Notes: generated by a model not told the origin, from the letters alone. A stretch of 64,000 nt of DNA from a bacterium (GCA_905221455.1 CAJNDF010000002.1:263788-327787); one strand, 5' to 3'. Positions 21,694 through 30,549 are shown, counted from the stretch's first letter. Numbers and translations are program-made.

Positions 21694-21723
21694 AACCTTG
21701 CAACCTAGTTGCAAGGTTTTTTT
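21694..21723 (+). terminator. Terminator after ptsI
   Basis: AACCTTGCAA and TTGCAAGGTT form a 10-bp stem around CCTAG, followed by seven T residues. Confidence 0.92.
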
Positions 21724-21820
21724 GACGTATTTTGGAAAAGTATAGTCTAATAAAGTTCACTTTTCAATGCTCCAGAGGCATGGTATAATAGAGGGAAGTA
21801 ATTAGAATAAGAGAGAAACT

Positions 21821-22315
21821 ATGTCTAAAGAAATTGATATTGAGTATTACCACCAGCTAGCCTTACAAAAGCAGAAGGAACATCGTAAAGTTTTAGCTAA
21901 TCTAAAGAAAAAGCCACCAAAAAACTTAGACAAGATTGCCCAGCAGATTCATCAAGAAGTCTTTGCGGAGATTGATTGTACTGCCTGTGCTAACTGTTGT
22001 AAGACTTTGGGGCCCGACTTCAAGGAAGCAGATATTACCCGTATTGCTAAGTACTTTAAGATGAAATTACCCGCTTTTGAAGCAGAGTTTTTGCAAGTAG
22101 ATGAAGATGGAGATAAGGTTTTCAAATCCATGCCTTGCCCATTTTTAGGGGGAGATAACCTCTGTTCCATCTATGACGTTCGTCCAAAGGCCTGTCGTGA
22201 ATTTCCCCATACAGACCGCAAAAAGATCCATCAAATCAACCATTTGACGATTAAGAATACCTTGACCTGTCCAGCAGCCTATCTCTTTGTGGAGAAATTA
22301 AAGGATAAGTTGTAG
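21821..22315 (+). CDS. YkgJ-family cysteine-cluster protein
   Basis: This 164-residue protein carries a metal-binding cysteine cluster of the YkgJ (UPF0153) type: CTACANCCKTLGPDF near residues 47-60, CPFLGGDNLCSIYDVRPKAC near 107-126, and a later CPAAY. The family probably binds zinc or an iron-sulphur cluster; its role is not established. The first 40 residues are basic and helical. It has its own TATAAT box at 21784-21789 and a fair ribosome site. Confidence 0.85.
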   Translation: MSKEIDIEYYHQLALQKQKEHRKVLANLKKKPPKNLDKIAQQIHQEVFAEIDCTACANCCKTLGPDFKEADITRIAKYFKMKLPAFEAEFLQVDEDGDKVFKSMPCPFLGGDNLCSIYDVRPKACREFPHTDRKKIHQINHLTIKNTLTCPAAYLFVEKLKDKL

Positions 22316-22372
22316 AGATTTAAAGGATAAAAGATTTCTAATAATAACTAGCAATGTGAAGGGAGTACTCCT

Positions 22373-22912
22373 GTGCCTAGACCAAAAACAAAAGAGGAGC
22401 TAATGCTGGCCTCTAAGGAAAACTATGACAAGCTCAACCGTTTCATCTCCCAACTAAGTGAAGATGAGCTGCAGACTCCATTTGATTTTTCAAGAGACCC
22501 AAAGAAAAAAGAAGCCCACTGGAAAAGGGATAAGAATCTACGGGATGTCTTGATTCATCTTTATGAATGGCAGCAATTACTTTTAAATTGGGTACATTCT
22601 AATCAAAAAGGTCAAGAAAGAACTTTTCTTCCTGAACATTATAACTGGAAAACTTATGGACAAATGAATGACGCTTTTTGGAAGAAGCACCAGAAAACGA
22701 CATTAGAAGAAGCAACTAGACTCTTGGCGCAATCACATAGAGAGGTTTTAGAGTTGATAGAAGGCTTCAGCACTGACGAACTCTTTACCAAAGGTAGCTA
22801 TCAGTGGACAGGTGGGACAAGTCTAGGTTCCTACTTTGTCAGTAATACCTCCAGTCATTATGATTGGGCTCTGAAAAAACTCAAAGCTCATCGAAAGAAT
22901 TTTAAGGGATAG
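22373..22912 (+). CDS. DfsB/ClbS-family four-helix-bundle protein
   Basis: This 179-residue protein resembles the DUF1706 (ClbS/DfsB) family related to DinB folds. Typical segments are MPRPKTKEEL at the N-terminus, RDVLIHLYEWQQLLLNW and SSHYDWALKKLKAHRK at the end. ClbS members hydrolyse or sequester reactive small molecules in E. coli, but most Gram-positive members are uncharacterised. Translation starts at GTG (22373), 7 bp after a GGGAG box. It ends near a two-way terminator. Confidence 0.8.
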   Translation: MPRPKTKEELMLASKENYDKLNRFISQLSEDELQTPFDFSRDPKKKEAHWKRDKNLRDVLIHLYEWQQLLLNWVHSNQKGQERTFLPEHYNWKTYGQMNDAFWKKHQKTTLEEATRLLAQSHREVLELIEGFSTDELFTKGSYQWTGGTSLGSYFVSNTSSHYDWALKKLKAHRKNFKG

Positions 22913-22964
22913 ATGGACTGTTTGAAATAGAAATAATGAATTCTTTTAAACGTAAGATAAAAGC

Positions 22965-22993
22965 AAAGGGCTACCCAGTGATGTAGCCCTTTT
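22965..22993. terminator. Two-way terminator between DfsB-like gene and dhaQ
   Basis: AAAGGGCTAC and GTAGCCCTTT form a 10-bp stem around a short loop, with A and T flanks on both sides. It serves the convergent genes. Confidence 0.88.
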
Positions 22994-23009
22994 GAGTTAT
23001 ACAAGCAAA

Positions 23010-23999
23010 TTACCATGCAAAAGCTGTCGTTGAAGCATTGAGAGCTTCTAACCACTGCTTATTTTTTACAGGGCATAGAGTTACAGATATACCTGCCATA
23101 TCCAGACTGGTCATAAATGTTCCTGATTTTATAAAGGTAATAGTGACTCCTTCAATTTCTAAGAGTTGAAGGAGATCATTGAGAAATATGCCCATTTCTA
23201 GGCCGGTAGTAGTGCCTAGATTATTTACAAGTAATATAAATTGATCACCCTTTTTCCAATGATAGTGCAATCTTAACTTACTTATAATTTCATTTGCAAG
23301 GATTTCCGATGATTGAAATGGGACGATACGATATCCTTCTTCGCCATGTATCCCAATACCATAAGAAATATATCCTTCTTCCAAGTCAAATAGTGGAAGG
23401 GTGGTTTGAGGTAGACTAGCGGATTTTGTTGCAAAGCCAATTGTTGCGATTTCGGGAGCAAGCTGATGACCTAAATCAGTTAGTTGCTCGATGTCAGCAC
23501 CGTTCTGAGCTGCAAATCCTAGGATTTTATGAAGTAAGATTGTCCCTGCAAGCCCTCTTCCTCTAATTTGAAATCTATTGTGAGGTTCAATTGAAATATC
23601 GTCGTGTGCTAGACTATAGCCGACTTTAATTCCTTCTTTTCTAGCAGTGTTAATGGCTGAGCTAAATTCTTTGATGTCTGCTTCGAAATTTTTTACAATG
23701 ATGAAGACACCGTGACCATTGTTTAAAAAACGAATGGACTCTAAGATTTCAGTTCTTGTAGGAGGAGTAAATAATTGGCCATAGATAGCAGCGGTAAGCA
23801 TTCCTTCTCCCACGTATCCAATATGAGCAGGTTCGTGACCTGAACCTCCACCCGACAATATTGGAACCTGATAAGGATTGCGATTTTTTTGATAGACTAA
23901 TGGTAATGTAGGGTGTTTTTCTAATTCAGGGTGACTGCTAACAGTTGCCGAAATGTAACTTGAAATAATTTTCTGTTTATGATTTGAAATAAATGTCAT
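23010..23999 (-). CDS. dhaQ: DhaQ-like co-activator (DhaK paralogue)
   Basis: This 329-residue DhaK-fold protein has LSGGGSGHEPAHIGYVG near the N-terminus and the histidine of GIHGEEG that in DhaK binds dihydroxyacetone covalently. It is divergent from the DhaK at 24680-25669 and lies in a leftward pair with the TetR-type gene, overlapping it by 4 bp. In Lactococcus, DhaQ binds dihydroxyacetone and helps DhaS activate dhaKLM. That reading fits this arrangement better than a second kinase. Confidence 0.85.
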   Translation of the reverse strand: MTFISNHKQKIISSYISATVSSHPELEKHPTLPLVYQKNRNPYQVPILSGGGSGHEPAHIGYVGEGMLTAAIYGQLFTPPTRTEILESIRFLNNGHGVFIIVKNFEADIKEFSSAINTARKEGIKVGYSLAHDDISIEPHNRFQIRGRGLAGTILLHKILGFAAQNGADIEQLTDLGHQLAPEIATIGFATKSASLPQTTLPLFDLEEGYISYGIGIHGEEGYRIVPFQSSEILANEIISKLRLHYHWKKGDQFILLVNNLGTTTGLEMGIFLNDLLQLLEIEGVTITFIKSGTFMTSLDMAGISVTLCPVKNKQWLEALNASTTAFAW

Positions 24000-24526
24000 T
24001 GTGGTCTCTTTCCAATAATTGTCATGATTAGAAAGTCTGGTTGTGGAACTGGACTTTTTTTATTGACGTAAGCCTTCACGATTTCTGCTAGAGCATGTGA
24101 ATGATAGTCTAACAAAAAACAAGTATAAGCAGATGAATCGATATCAATCTGACCATATTCTCTTAAAATTTTTGATACAAGCAAGCGACAGTAGCTGATA
24201 AAGTGGTCATAGAAGTTATTTTGCCCTTGAATATCAAAAAGTTGAATATAAAAGTCACGCTCTTGTTCGAAATAAAAAAATAATTCTTGTAATAATTTTT
24301 GGCCTGAAATGAAGTCCAAGTTATTTGTGATATACTCGGTTAAGTCATTTTCAAATATCCAGTCGAGCAGTTCATATTTGTCAAGAAAGTGATTATAAAA
24401 GGTCTGTCTACGAATGCCAGCTGATTCCATAATATCTACAATAGAGATTTTGTCAAATTCTCTAGTAGCTAATAGGTCTCTAAATGCCTTGGCAATTCGT
24501 TTTTTTGTAATGAGTGATGATGCCAT
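23996..24526 (-). CDS. dhaS: TetR-family activator DhaS
   Basis: This 176-residue protein has an N-terminal TetR helix-turn-helix (TKKRIAKAFRDLLATREFDK, then RRQTFYNHFLDKYELLDWIF) and a helical C-terminal domain. By context it is the DhaS regulator of the divergent dhaKLM operon, working with DhaQ. The start at 24526 follows a GAAAGG box; the in-frame ATG at 24553 has none. Likely binding dyads lie at 24569-24611. Confidence 0.85.
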   Translation of the reverse strand: MASSLITKKRIAKAFRDLLATREFDKISIVDIMESAGIRRQTFYNHFLDKYELLDWIFENDLTEYITNNLDFISGQKLLQELFFYFEQERDFYIQLFDIQGQNNFYDHFISYCRLLVSKILREYGQIDIDSSAYTCFLLDYHSHALAEIVKAYVNKKSPVPQPDFLIMTIIGKRPQ

Positions 24527-24568
24527 AGGAAACCTTTCTTTTACTTCCTTCATTTTACCAAAAAAATG

Positions 24569-24611
24569 TTTTAAACGGGTTTAAAAGGGGACAAATAATA
24601 GAATCTGTCCC
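24569..24611. promoter_or_regulatory. Operator dyads between dhaS and dhaK
   Basis: Two inverted repeats lie in the divergent promoter region: TTTTAAACGGGTTTAAAA (24569-24586, near perfect) and GGGACA...TGTCCC (24588-24611). They are good candidates for DhaS binding. A TATAAT at 24637-24642 would serve the dhaKLM promoter. Confidence 0.65.
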
Positions 24612-24679
24612 TTATCATCCAGCAATAAAAAATATATAATAAAAGCGAAAACAAAGATACATGCCGAAAGGAGTTTCTC

Positions 24680-25669
24680 ATGAAAAAAATTATAAATGAA
24701 CCGACACAGGTTGTTGATGAAATGTTGCAGGGATTGTCATTCATGCATGATGACTTGGTAGAACGCTTAGATGGTTTTGATGTCATCGTTAGAAAGGCAG
24801 AAAAGACAGGAAAAGTTGGACTCATTTCAGGTGGAGGTTCAGGACATGAACCAAGTCATGCTGGATTTGTAGGAGATGGAATGTTGTCTGCTGCCATTTG
24901 TGGAGCAGTCTTTACCTCACCTACTCCAGACCAAATTTTAGAAGCCATTAAGGCGGTTGATGAAGGTGCTGGAGTTTTCATGGTCATCAAGAACTATTCT
25001 GGTGACATTATGAACTTTGAAATTGCACAAGAACTTGCTGAAATGGAAGGTATTGATGTAGCAAGCGTTGTGGTTGATGATGATATCGCTGTTGAAAATA
25101 GTCTCTATACCCAAGGTCGTCGAGGTGTTGCAGGTACTATTTTAGTCCATAAAATTTTGGGTGCTGCGGCTCGTTCTGGTAAATCATTAGCTGAAATGAA
25201 GGATTTGGCCGATAAACTTGTCTTAGAAATTAAAACAATTGGTCTTGCCTTGTCTGGAGCAACTGTTCCTGAAGTTGGCAAACCAGGATTTGTTCTAGAA
25301 GACGATGAATTTGAGTATGGAGTTGGTATTCACGGTGAGCCAGGATATAAAAAAGAGAAAATGCAACCTTCAGCACAATTGGCATCAGAGTTGGTTGAAA
25401 AATTATCTGAAGGTTTCCAACTTAAAGCTGGTGAACGCTATGGCCTTCTCATCAATGGTTTAGGAAGCACACCACTTATGGAACAATATGTATTTGCAAA
25501 TGATGTAGCTAAATTGCTCCATGAAAAAGGTGTTCAGTTAGCATTTAAGAAAATTGGAAACTATATGACTTCAATCGATATGGCTGGTTTGTCATTAACA
25601 TTGATTCGATTGGCAGATGATGAGTGGTTGGATGCTCTAAATGCACCTGTTACTACACCAGCTTGGTAA
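24680..25669 (+). CDS. dhaK: Dihydroxyacetone kinase subunit DhaK
   Basis: This 329-residue substrate-binding subunit of the PEP-dependent dihydroxyacetone kinase has GLISGGGSGHEPSHAGFVG near residues 50-68, FMVIKNYSGD, and the hemiaminal-forming histidine in GIHGEPGY. It binds dihydroxyacetone covalently while DhaL transfers phosphate. A GAAAGGAG box precedes the start. It is first in dhaKLM. Confidence 0.93.
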   Translation: MKKIINEPTQVVDEMLQGLSFMHDDLVERLDGFDVIVRKAEKTGKVGLISGGGSGHEPSHAGFVGDGMLSAAICGAVFTSPTPDQILEAIKAVDEGAGVFMVIKNYSGDIMNFEIAQELAEMEGIDVASVVVDDDIAVENSLYTQGRRGVAGTILVHKILGAAARSGKSLAEMKDLADKLVLEIKTIGLALSGATVPEVGKPGFVLEDDEFEYGVGIHGEPGYKKEKMQPSAQLASELVEKLSEGFQLKAGERYGLLINGLGSTPLMEQYVFANDVAKLLHEKGVQLAFKKIGNYMTSIDMAGLSLTLIRLADDEWLDALNAPVTTPAW

Positions 25670-25690
25670 AACTTTAGGAGGAAATGTCAA

Positions 25691-26266
25691 ATGAATGCTG
25701 AACAAGCTCTTGAATGGATGAAGCTTTTTAATGAAAAGATTCAAGAACAGAAAGATTACCTCAGTGAGCTAGACACTCCTATAGGGGATGGAGACCACGG
25801 TGGAAATATGGCGCGTGGCATGGCTGCAGTTATGGAAAACTTAGAAGGCAAGCAATTTGAGACAAGTAGTGATGTTTTTAAACTTGTTTCAATGCAACTA
25901 CTGAGTAAGGTAGGCGGTGCTTCTGGTCCCTTGTATGGCTCTGCTTTTATGGGCATGGCCAAGGCTGATTCAAATTCGAAATTAGAAGAAATCTTACAAA
26001 GTGGTTTGGATATGATTGTCAAACGCGGGAAAGCAACAGTTGGAGAAAAGACAATTGTTGATGTTTGGACTCCTGTTATTGCTGCCTTGTCTGCTGGTCA
26101 ATTGACTCAAGAGGTTATTGATAAGGTAGTGAATGCTACCAAAGATTTACTTGCAACTAAAGGAAGAGCATCTTATGTAGGAGAACGATCTCTCGGACAT
26201 ATTGACCCTGGATCATTTTCGTCAGGATTACTATTTACTGCTCTTTTAGAAACCGGGGTGGTTTAA
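25691..26266 (+). CDS. dhaL: Dihydroxyacetone kinase subunit DhaL
   Basis: This 191-residue ADP-binding subunit has the Mg-coordinating aspartates in TPIGDGDHGGNMARG, GGASGPLYG and the C-terminal GHIDPGSFSS. Bound ADP is re-phosphorylated by DhaM and passes phosphate to dihydroxyacetone on DhaK. It follows dhaK by 21 bp, with an AGGAGG box at the gap, and its last base overlaps dhaM. Confidence 0.93.
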   Translation: MNAEQALEWMKLFNEKIQEQKDYLSELDTPIGDGDHGGNMARGMAAVMENLEGKQFETSSDVFKLVSMQLLSKVGGASGPLYGSAFMGMAKADSNSKLEEILQSGLDMIVKRGKATVGEKTIVDVWTPVIAALSAGQLTQEVIDKVVNATKDLLATKGRASYVGERSLGHIDPGSFSSGLLFTALLETGVV

Positions 26267-26640
26267 TGGGAAGTATTGGTCTTGTTATCGTTTCACATTC
26301 CAAAAACATTGCACAAGGTCTTGTTGAACTGATTGGTGAAGTGGCTAAAGATGTTCCGATTACTTATGTAGGAGGAACCGAAGATGGAGGAATTGGAACT
26401 AGTTTTGATCAAGTAGATAGGGTTGTTTCTGAAAATCAAGCAGATACTTTACTAGCCTTTTTTGACCTAGGTTCTGCTAAAATGAACTTAGAAATGGTGG
26501 CTGATTTCAGTGATAAGAGTATCATCATCAACAGTGTTCCAATTGTAGAAGGCGCCTATACTGCAGCTGCTCTTCTTCAGGCTGGGGCAGAACTGTCGGT
26601 TATTCAAACACAGTTGGCTGAGCTTGAAATCAACAAATAA
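26266..26640 (+). CDS. dhaM: Dihydroxyacetone kinase phosphotransfer subunit DhaM
   Basis: This 124-residue EIIA-Man-like domain has the phospho-histidine in IVSHSKNIAQGL near residue 10 and the fold motif ALLAFFDLGSAKMNLEM. It is the single-domain DhaM of Firmicutes, without the HPr and EI domains fused in E. coli. Phosphate would come from HPr encoded at 19684. It closes the dha operon. Confidence 0.93.
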   Translation: MGSIGLVIVSHSKNIAQGLVELIGEVAKDVPITYVGGTEDGGIGTSFDQVDRVVSENQADTLLAFFDLGSAKMNLEMVADFSDKSIIINSVPIVEGAYTAAALLQAGAELSVIQTQLAELEINK

Positions 26641-26721
26641 GGAATTTACTATAACTCTTTTTATAGGTGAGCTATTGATTATCTCAACTATCAAATTTTA
26701 AGTAGATTATTACAAAATCAG

Positions 26722-26750
26722 AAAGGGATTGCTTTATGCAGTTCCTTTTT
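26722..26750 (+). terminator. Terminator after dhaKLM
   Basis: AAAGGGA-TTGC and GCAG-TTCCTTT form an imperfect stem around TTTAT, followed by a T run. It lies 82 bp after dhaM. Confidence 0.75.
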
Positions 26751-26778
26751 TATTTTATTTAACAGGAGTAAAGCTATA

Positions 26779-26877
26779 ATGTTTCTAAATTGTGAATCAA
26801 TCAAAACTGATTGTGATGGGACTATTCTAGTTTTAGAATCCTTCAAAAATAAAAATTTAAGACAATCAATGGCTTAG
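26779..26877 (+). CDS. Possible 32-residue ORF in the dha/membrane-gene spacer
   Basis: An ATG with an AGGAG box 12 bp upstream opens a 32-codon frame (begins MFLNCESIKTDCDG). I recognise nothing in it. The surrounding 26761-27206 stretch is otherwise empty, AT-rich and looks like decayed sequence, so this may be a remnant or chance. Confidence 0.25.
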   Translation: MFLNCESIKTDCDGTILVLESFKNKNLRQSMA

Positions 26878-27206
26878 AAGAGTGCCAAAACATTTAGTTT
26901 ATAGGAATTCTAGGCATAGAATTGCAGGGATATTTATGAAGTCAGAGTGTTCGATAGTTAGAATTGTTCTGTTCTGAAAGATTTGGGCTGTCAATCTTCT
27001 AGAATAGTGTTTTGCCAATGAATTTTGTTGAAAGATTCCTTGTTTTATGGTAGTCTAAAGTAAAAGAAAGCCCTAACATTATATTTGTATCTTTAATCTG
27101 ACTTGGTTTAGGTCTAGAAGAGGGATAGATATTTTGGATCTCCAAATAATAATAATATTTTCACTTGCAAAAAATGTATTTCAACTTACATATTAGGAGT
27201 AGGTAG

Positions 27207-27938
27207 ATGAGTAATCTAGAGTCAATTCGTAAAGCTCACATCATCGTGTGGAGTGCCTATCTGTTTTTATCGTTAAGGGCGCCGTTAATTAGCAGTACTG
27301 AGTATTTCTTGCTTCTTTTTTTAGCGTTTCTCTATTCGATAGTATCGCTATCTCTATATTCTGTGAAAAATAAAATAGTATCTATCTGTCTAGCCATAAA
27401 TTCGATTCTGTTAATGAGTTTCCCGATTTTAATCAATAAATATTTCCCAGGAAAGGTTTCTACTTATATCGTATTAATAAGTATTTTTATCCTGGAGTTC
27501 TTAATCTTTAATAAAATTGGTAGAGATTTTGATACTAGATTAGCTAGCGAGTATAGGAAAATCAGTCAGTTTAAAAGTAAGATGTCTCAATCTCCTTGGA
27601 TAAAATATTTAGAGATTTCTAGTTTTATATTAACTATATTTCCATTTATTATTCATGCTACAGTTGATAATCGTGTATTGACTCTTATCTTTTTGATAAA
27701 AATTTGTGTAGATACTACGATAAAGGTTCTATTAAACAGAATCTTTAAGACAAGTAAGGCAATGAAAAGGAGGATATTTTCTCTTTTCGCAGTAGATTTG
27801 ATGATCTATATATTTTTAGGTTATATTTTAGTGATACAAAAAGACGAATATCTGTTTTCAATTCTACTAATTTTTTCTAATTTTTCACTTCCCTTTATCA
27901 GAGAAAAAGAGTATGAATTATTTAAAAATAAGAAGTGA
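27207..27938 (+). CDS. Hypothetical polytopic membrane protein (243 residues)
   Basis: This very hydrophobic protein has about seven membrane segments in two groups, separated by a charged loop around residues 108-135 (RDFDTRLASEYRKISQFKSK). No catalytic motif is visible. The start has a TAGGAG box 8 bp upstream. Base composition is notably AT-rich compared with the chromosomal genes on either side. It is the first of four membrane proteins in a patch that includes a broken bacteriocin-like ORF. A role in peptide immunity or transport is possible but unproven. Confidence 0.65.
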   Translation: MSNLESIRKAHIIVWSAYLFLSLRAPLISSTEYFLLLFLAFLYSIVSLSLYSVKNKIVSICLAINSILLMSFPILINKYFPGKVSTYIVLISIFILEFLIFNKIGRDFDTRLASEYRKISQFKSKMSQSPWIKYLEISSFILTIFPFIIHATVDNRVLTLIFLIKICVDTTIKVLLNRIFKTSKAMKRRIFSLFAVDLMIYIFLGYILVIQKDEYLFSILLIFSNFSLPFIREKEYELFKNKK

Positions 27939-28087
27939 GATAGACATGGTTAAATCTTAGTTCTCTTTAAAATCAAATCAGGTAGAGAAAGGATATCTTA
28001 TCTAGGTAACAAAGTGCTTTAAACGCAGTCGACGATTACTTATTAGAGAACTATCCTAACCATGCAACGTTAAAGAGAAGAAATCTT

Positions 28088-28192
28088 ATGAAACTCGTAT
28101 TACCAAATAATTATGTTGCTATTGAGTAAGAAGAAATGAGGTGTCTTGATGGGAAATTATCTCTACATAAAGACGGGGGAATGTTACATTAA
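28088..28192 (+). pseudogene. Bacteriocin-precursor-like ORF with a nonsense mutation
   Basis: After a GAGAAG box, the frame begins MKLVLPNNYVAIE, is stopped by TAA at 28127-28129, and continues in frame as EEMRCLDG and 12 more codons to a second stop. The two halves read together like streptococcal bacteriocin leaders that run LPNNYV..E.EEMMYLDGG. One base change (CAA or GAA to TAA) would explain the stop, and the residues after the leader are short and unlike a bacteriocin core. The gene therefore appears dead. Similarity is from memory, not a search. Confidence 0.55.
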
Positions 28193-28226
28193 ACGTAGCC
28201 ACTGCTTATTTTATGGGGAATTAAAT

Positions 28227-28412
28227 ATGTTTAAACTAAGTGATAAAGTTAGATTAATATTTGCTCTTTTAGGAGTAAGTTCCATATTGGTTAGTATGTA
28301 TCTTATACCTTTTATTAAAACTGAGAATAAATTTTGGGAAATACTTTTATTTATATTAGGTGTATTGCTAATTGGAATTGCGTTACTAACCCCCAAAAAA
28401 ATTAAATTTTAG
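28227..28412 (+). CDS. Small membrane protein (61 residues)
   Basis: It has two hydrophobic helices (residues 9-28 and 36-53) and a basic C-terminus ending KKIKF. The start at 28227 with a GGGGAA box is preferred over an upstream ATG at 28146, because the upstream part overlaps the bacteriocin-like remnant and has a different, polar character. Size and topology fit bacteriocin immunity or accessory proteins, but no family is recognised. Confidence 0.5.
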   Translation: MFKLSDKVRLIFALLGVSSILVSMYLIPFIKTENKFWEILLFILGVLLIGIALLTPKKIKF

Positions 28413-28517
28413 AATAGTATTAGTGAGTAGCTAATCATTTATTGATTGGATTTTTTAATGCTATTGATGAATGGGATGGAAAAAGTAACAATAAATTAAG
28501 AACAGGATGATAGCATT

Positions 28518-28730
28518 ATGATGGTTATTTTAATTTTGATGGTTGTGGTGTTTCTGTATTATGTAATTATAGAGTATTTTCAGAATAGTTATATTGACTG
28601 TATACTATTTCTAACATTGCTGATTTCTCATTTGATATGGGATTACTATTTTTTGCCCATTGAAATTTTAGTGGCATTAAGTGGAGTAAATTTGCTGTCA
28701 AGATTTTTCAAAAAAAAGAGAAGTCAATAG
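28518..28730 (+). CDS. Small membrane protein (70 residues)
   Basis: This protein is almost wholly hydrophobic, with two or three membrane segments and a basic tail (RFFKKKRSQ). An AACAGGATG stretch upstream gives a weak ribosome site. It is part of the AT-rich patch of small membrane genes, and no family is recognised. Confidence 0.5.
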   Translation: MMVILILMVVVFLYYVIIEYFQNSYIDCILFLTLLISHLIWDYYFLPIEILVALSGVNLLSRFFKKKRSQ

Positions 28731-28762
28731 AGTTGTTAGTGGCTTGTTAGTGGATTATAAAG

Positions 28763-29008
28763 ATGAAAGGTAAAATGGGGATATTTAAAATGAAACATTT
28801 TTTTACAGGAATTGGTGAGATAAGATTTATTAGTTATCTATTGTCTCTATGTGTAGGACTAGCCCCTCTTTTTCATATCTATGTAATAGGCTCTGAAATG
28901 AATTTTGTGAAAATAGTGTTATCTATTTTGGGAATTATATTTGTTTGTATTTTAACTATTGCTCGAATTTATAGAAGATTTTTCTATAATAAAAATAAAC
29001 TTGACTAG
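28763..29008 (+). CDS. Small membrane protein (81 residues)
   Basis: It has two membrane helices (about residues 23-44 and 51-68) and basic ends. A second ATG at 28790 (MKHFF) could also start it. It is the last of the four small membrane genes before the housekeeping block resumes at 29133. No family is recognised. Confidence 0.5.
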   Translation: MKGKMGIFKMKHFFTGIGEIRFISYLLSLCVGLAPLFHIYVIGSEMNFVKIVLSILGIIFVCILTIARIYRRFFYNKNKLD

Positions 29009-29132
29009 AATAGTATGGCTTAGTTAATCCATTAGAACTATTATTCTTTGTGGTACTATACTACTTTTAAGTTTTTACATTAAACAGCTGGCTGAAGCGA
29101 AAGTTGTTTATCTTAGAAAGGAAACTCTCAAA

Positions 29133-29825
29133 TTGTCCTACAAATTTCTATTCTTCGACCTCGACCACACTTTGCTGGATTTTGATGCTGCTGAGGATGT
29201 GGCTTTGACGCAACTCCTAAAAGAAGAAGGGGTTACAGATATTCAGGATTATAAAGACTATTATGTTCCTATGAACAAGGCTCTCTGGAGGGACTTGGAG
29301 CAAAAGAAAATTAGTAAACAAGAGCTGGTTAACACGCGCTTTTCTCGTTTATTTGCCCATTTTGGACAGGAAAAAGATGGTAGTTTTCTAGCCCAGCGTT
29401 ACCAATTTTACCTAGCCCAACAGGGCCAAACTTTTTCAGGCGCTCATGAACTCTTGGACAGTCTCATTGAGCGTGATTATGACTTGTATGCTGCGACAAA
29501 TGGGATTACTGCCATTCAGACAGGTCGTTTGGCTCAATCGGGTCTGGCACCCTATTTCAATCAAGTTTTTATCTCTGAACAGCTGCAAACTCAAAAGCCT
29601 GATGCTCTCTTTTATGAAAAAATTGGTCAGCAGATTGCTGGATTTAGCAAAGAAGAGACGCTGATGATTGGAGATTCCCTAACCGCCGACATTCAAGGTG
29701 GTAATAATGCTGGGATTGACACGATCTGGTACAACCCTCATCACCTCGAAAATCACACACAAGCCCAGCCGACTTACGAAGTCCATTCTTATCAAGACTT
29801 GCTGGATTGCTTAGATAAACTGTAA
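29133..29825 (+). CDS. HAD-family phosphatase (YjjG-like nucleotidase)
   Basis: This 230-residue haloacid dehalogenase hydrolase has the nucleophile motif FFDLDHTLLDFD at the N-terminus, the motif II Thr/Asn in AATNGIT and motif IV in MIGDSLTADIQGG. The helical cap lies at about 20-90. It resembles YjjG/YfnB house-cleaning 5'-nucleotidases. Translation begins at TTG (29133), with an AAAGGAAA box upstream. The same gene precedes ung in pneumococci. Confidence 0.85.
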   Translation: MSYKFLFFDLDHTLLDFDAAEDVALTQLLKEEGVTDIQDYKDYYVPMNKALWRDLEQKKISKQELVNTRFSRLFAHFGQEKDGSFLAQRYQFYLAQQGQTFSGAHELLDSLIERDYDLYAATNGITAIQTGRLAQSGLAPYFNQVFISEQLQTQKPDALFYEKIGQQIAGFSKEETLMIGDSLTADIQGGNNAGIDTIWYNPHHLENHTQAQPTYEVHSYQDLLDCLDKL

Positions 29826-29850
29826 AAAGTGGTTTAGATAGCCACTTTTT
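29824..29850 (+). terminator. Terminator after the HAD gene
   Basis: AAAAAGTGG and CCACTTTTT form a 9-bp stem with a T run. A TATAAT at 29853-29858 follows at once and probably starts the ung-mutX-pyrC transcript. Confidence 0.85.
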
Positions 29851-29886
29851 GCTATAATAGAGGCAGTAAAAACGAAGGAGTTAGCT

Positions 29887-30540
29887 ATGGAACACTCGTC
29901 TTGGCATGCTTTGATTAAGGAGCAATTACCTGAAGGTTATTTCGGGAAAATCAATCAGTTTATGAATCAGGTCTATGCTCAGGGAACTGTTTATCCACCC
30001 AAGGAAAAGGTTTTTCAGGCTCTCTTGTCCACACCCCTAGAAGACGTGAAGGTGGTGATTTTAGGACAGGATCCTTATCATGGACCAGGTCAGGCGCAGG
30101 GCTTGAGTTTTTCTGTTCCTGACTCTATCCCAGCTCCGCCATCATTGCAAAATATCTTGAAAGAATTGTCAGATGATATCGGAGTCAAGAAATCTCATGA
30201 TTTGACGGCTTGGGCTGAGCAAGGAGTCTTACTTCTCAATGCTTGTTTGACGGTTCCTGCTGGTCAGGCCAATGGTCATGCTGGGCAGATATGGGAGCCA
30301 TTTACAGATGCTGTGATTCGGGTGGTCAATCATCTAGATAGACCAGTGGTCTTTGTACTCTGGGGAGCCTATGCACGCAAGAAGAAGGTCTTGGTTACCA
30401 ATCCTCACCACTTAATTATCGAATCAGCCCATCCTAGTCCGTTATCTGTTTTCAGAGGATTTTGGGGTTCCAAGCCTTTTTCCAAGGCTAATGCATTTTT
30501 AAAAGAGACAGGACAAGTGCCAATCGATTGGCTTAGATAA
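29887..30540 (+). CDS. ung: Uracil-DNA glycosylase
   Basis: This 217-residue family 1 UDG removes uracil from DNA. The water-activating loop [16 protein letters not shown] (Asp in position) and the Leu-intercalation/His motif [10 protein letters not shown] are intact. The gene leads an operon with mutX 9 bp downstream, both acting in DNA/nucleotide quality control. Confidence 0.97.
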   Translation: MEHSSWHALIKEQLPEGYFGKINQFMNQVYAQGTVYPPKEKVFQALLSTPLEDVKVVILGQDPYHGPGQAQGLSFSVPDSIPAPPSLQNILKELSDDIGVKKSHDLTAWAEQGVLLLNACLTVPAGQANGHAGQIWEPFTDAVIRVVNHLDRPVVFVLWGAYARKKKVLVTNPHHLIIESAHPSPLSVFRGFWGSKPFSKANAFLKETGQVPIDWLR

Positions 30541-30549
30541 GGAGAGAAT

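Noticed and set aside
23010-23999. Second active DhaK kinase subunit
   Set aside because: It is paired with the TetR-type gene on the opposite strand and diverges from DhaK; the DhaQ co-activator role fits better, though the histidine is kept.
28146-28226. Upstream extension of the 61-residue membrane protein
   Set aside because: It overlaps the bacteriocin-like remnant in another frame; the ATG at 28227 has the better ribosome site and the hydrophobic domain begins after it.
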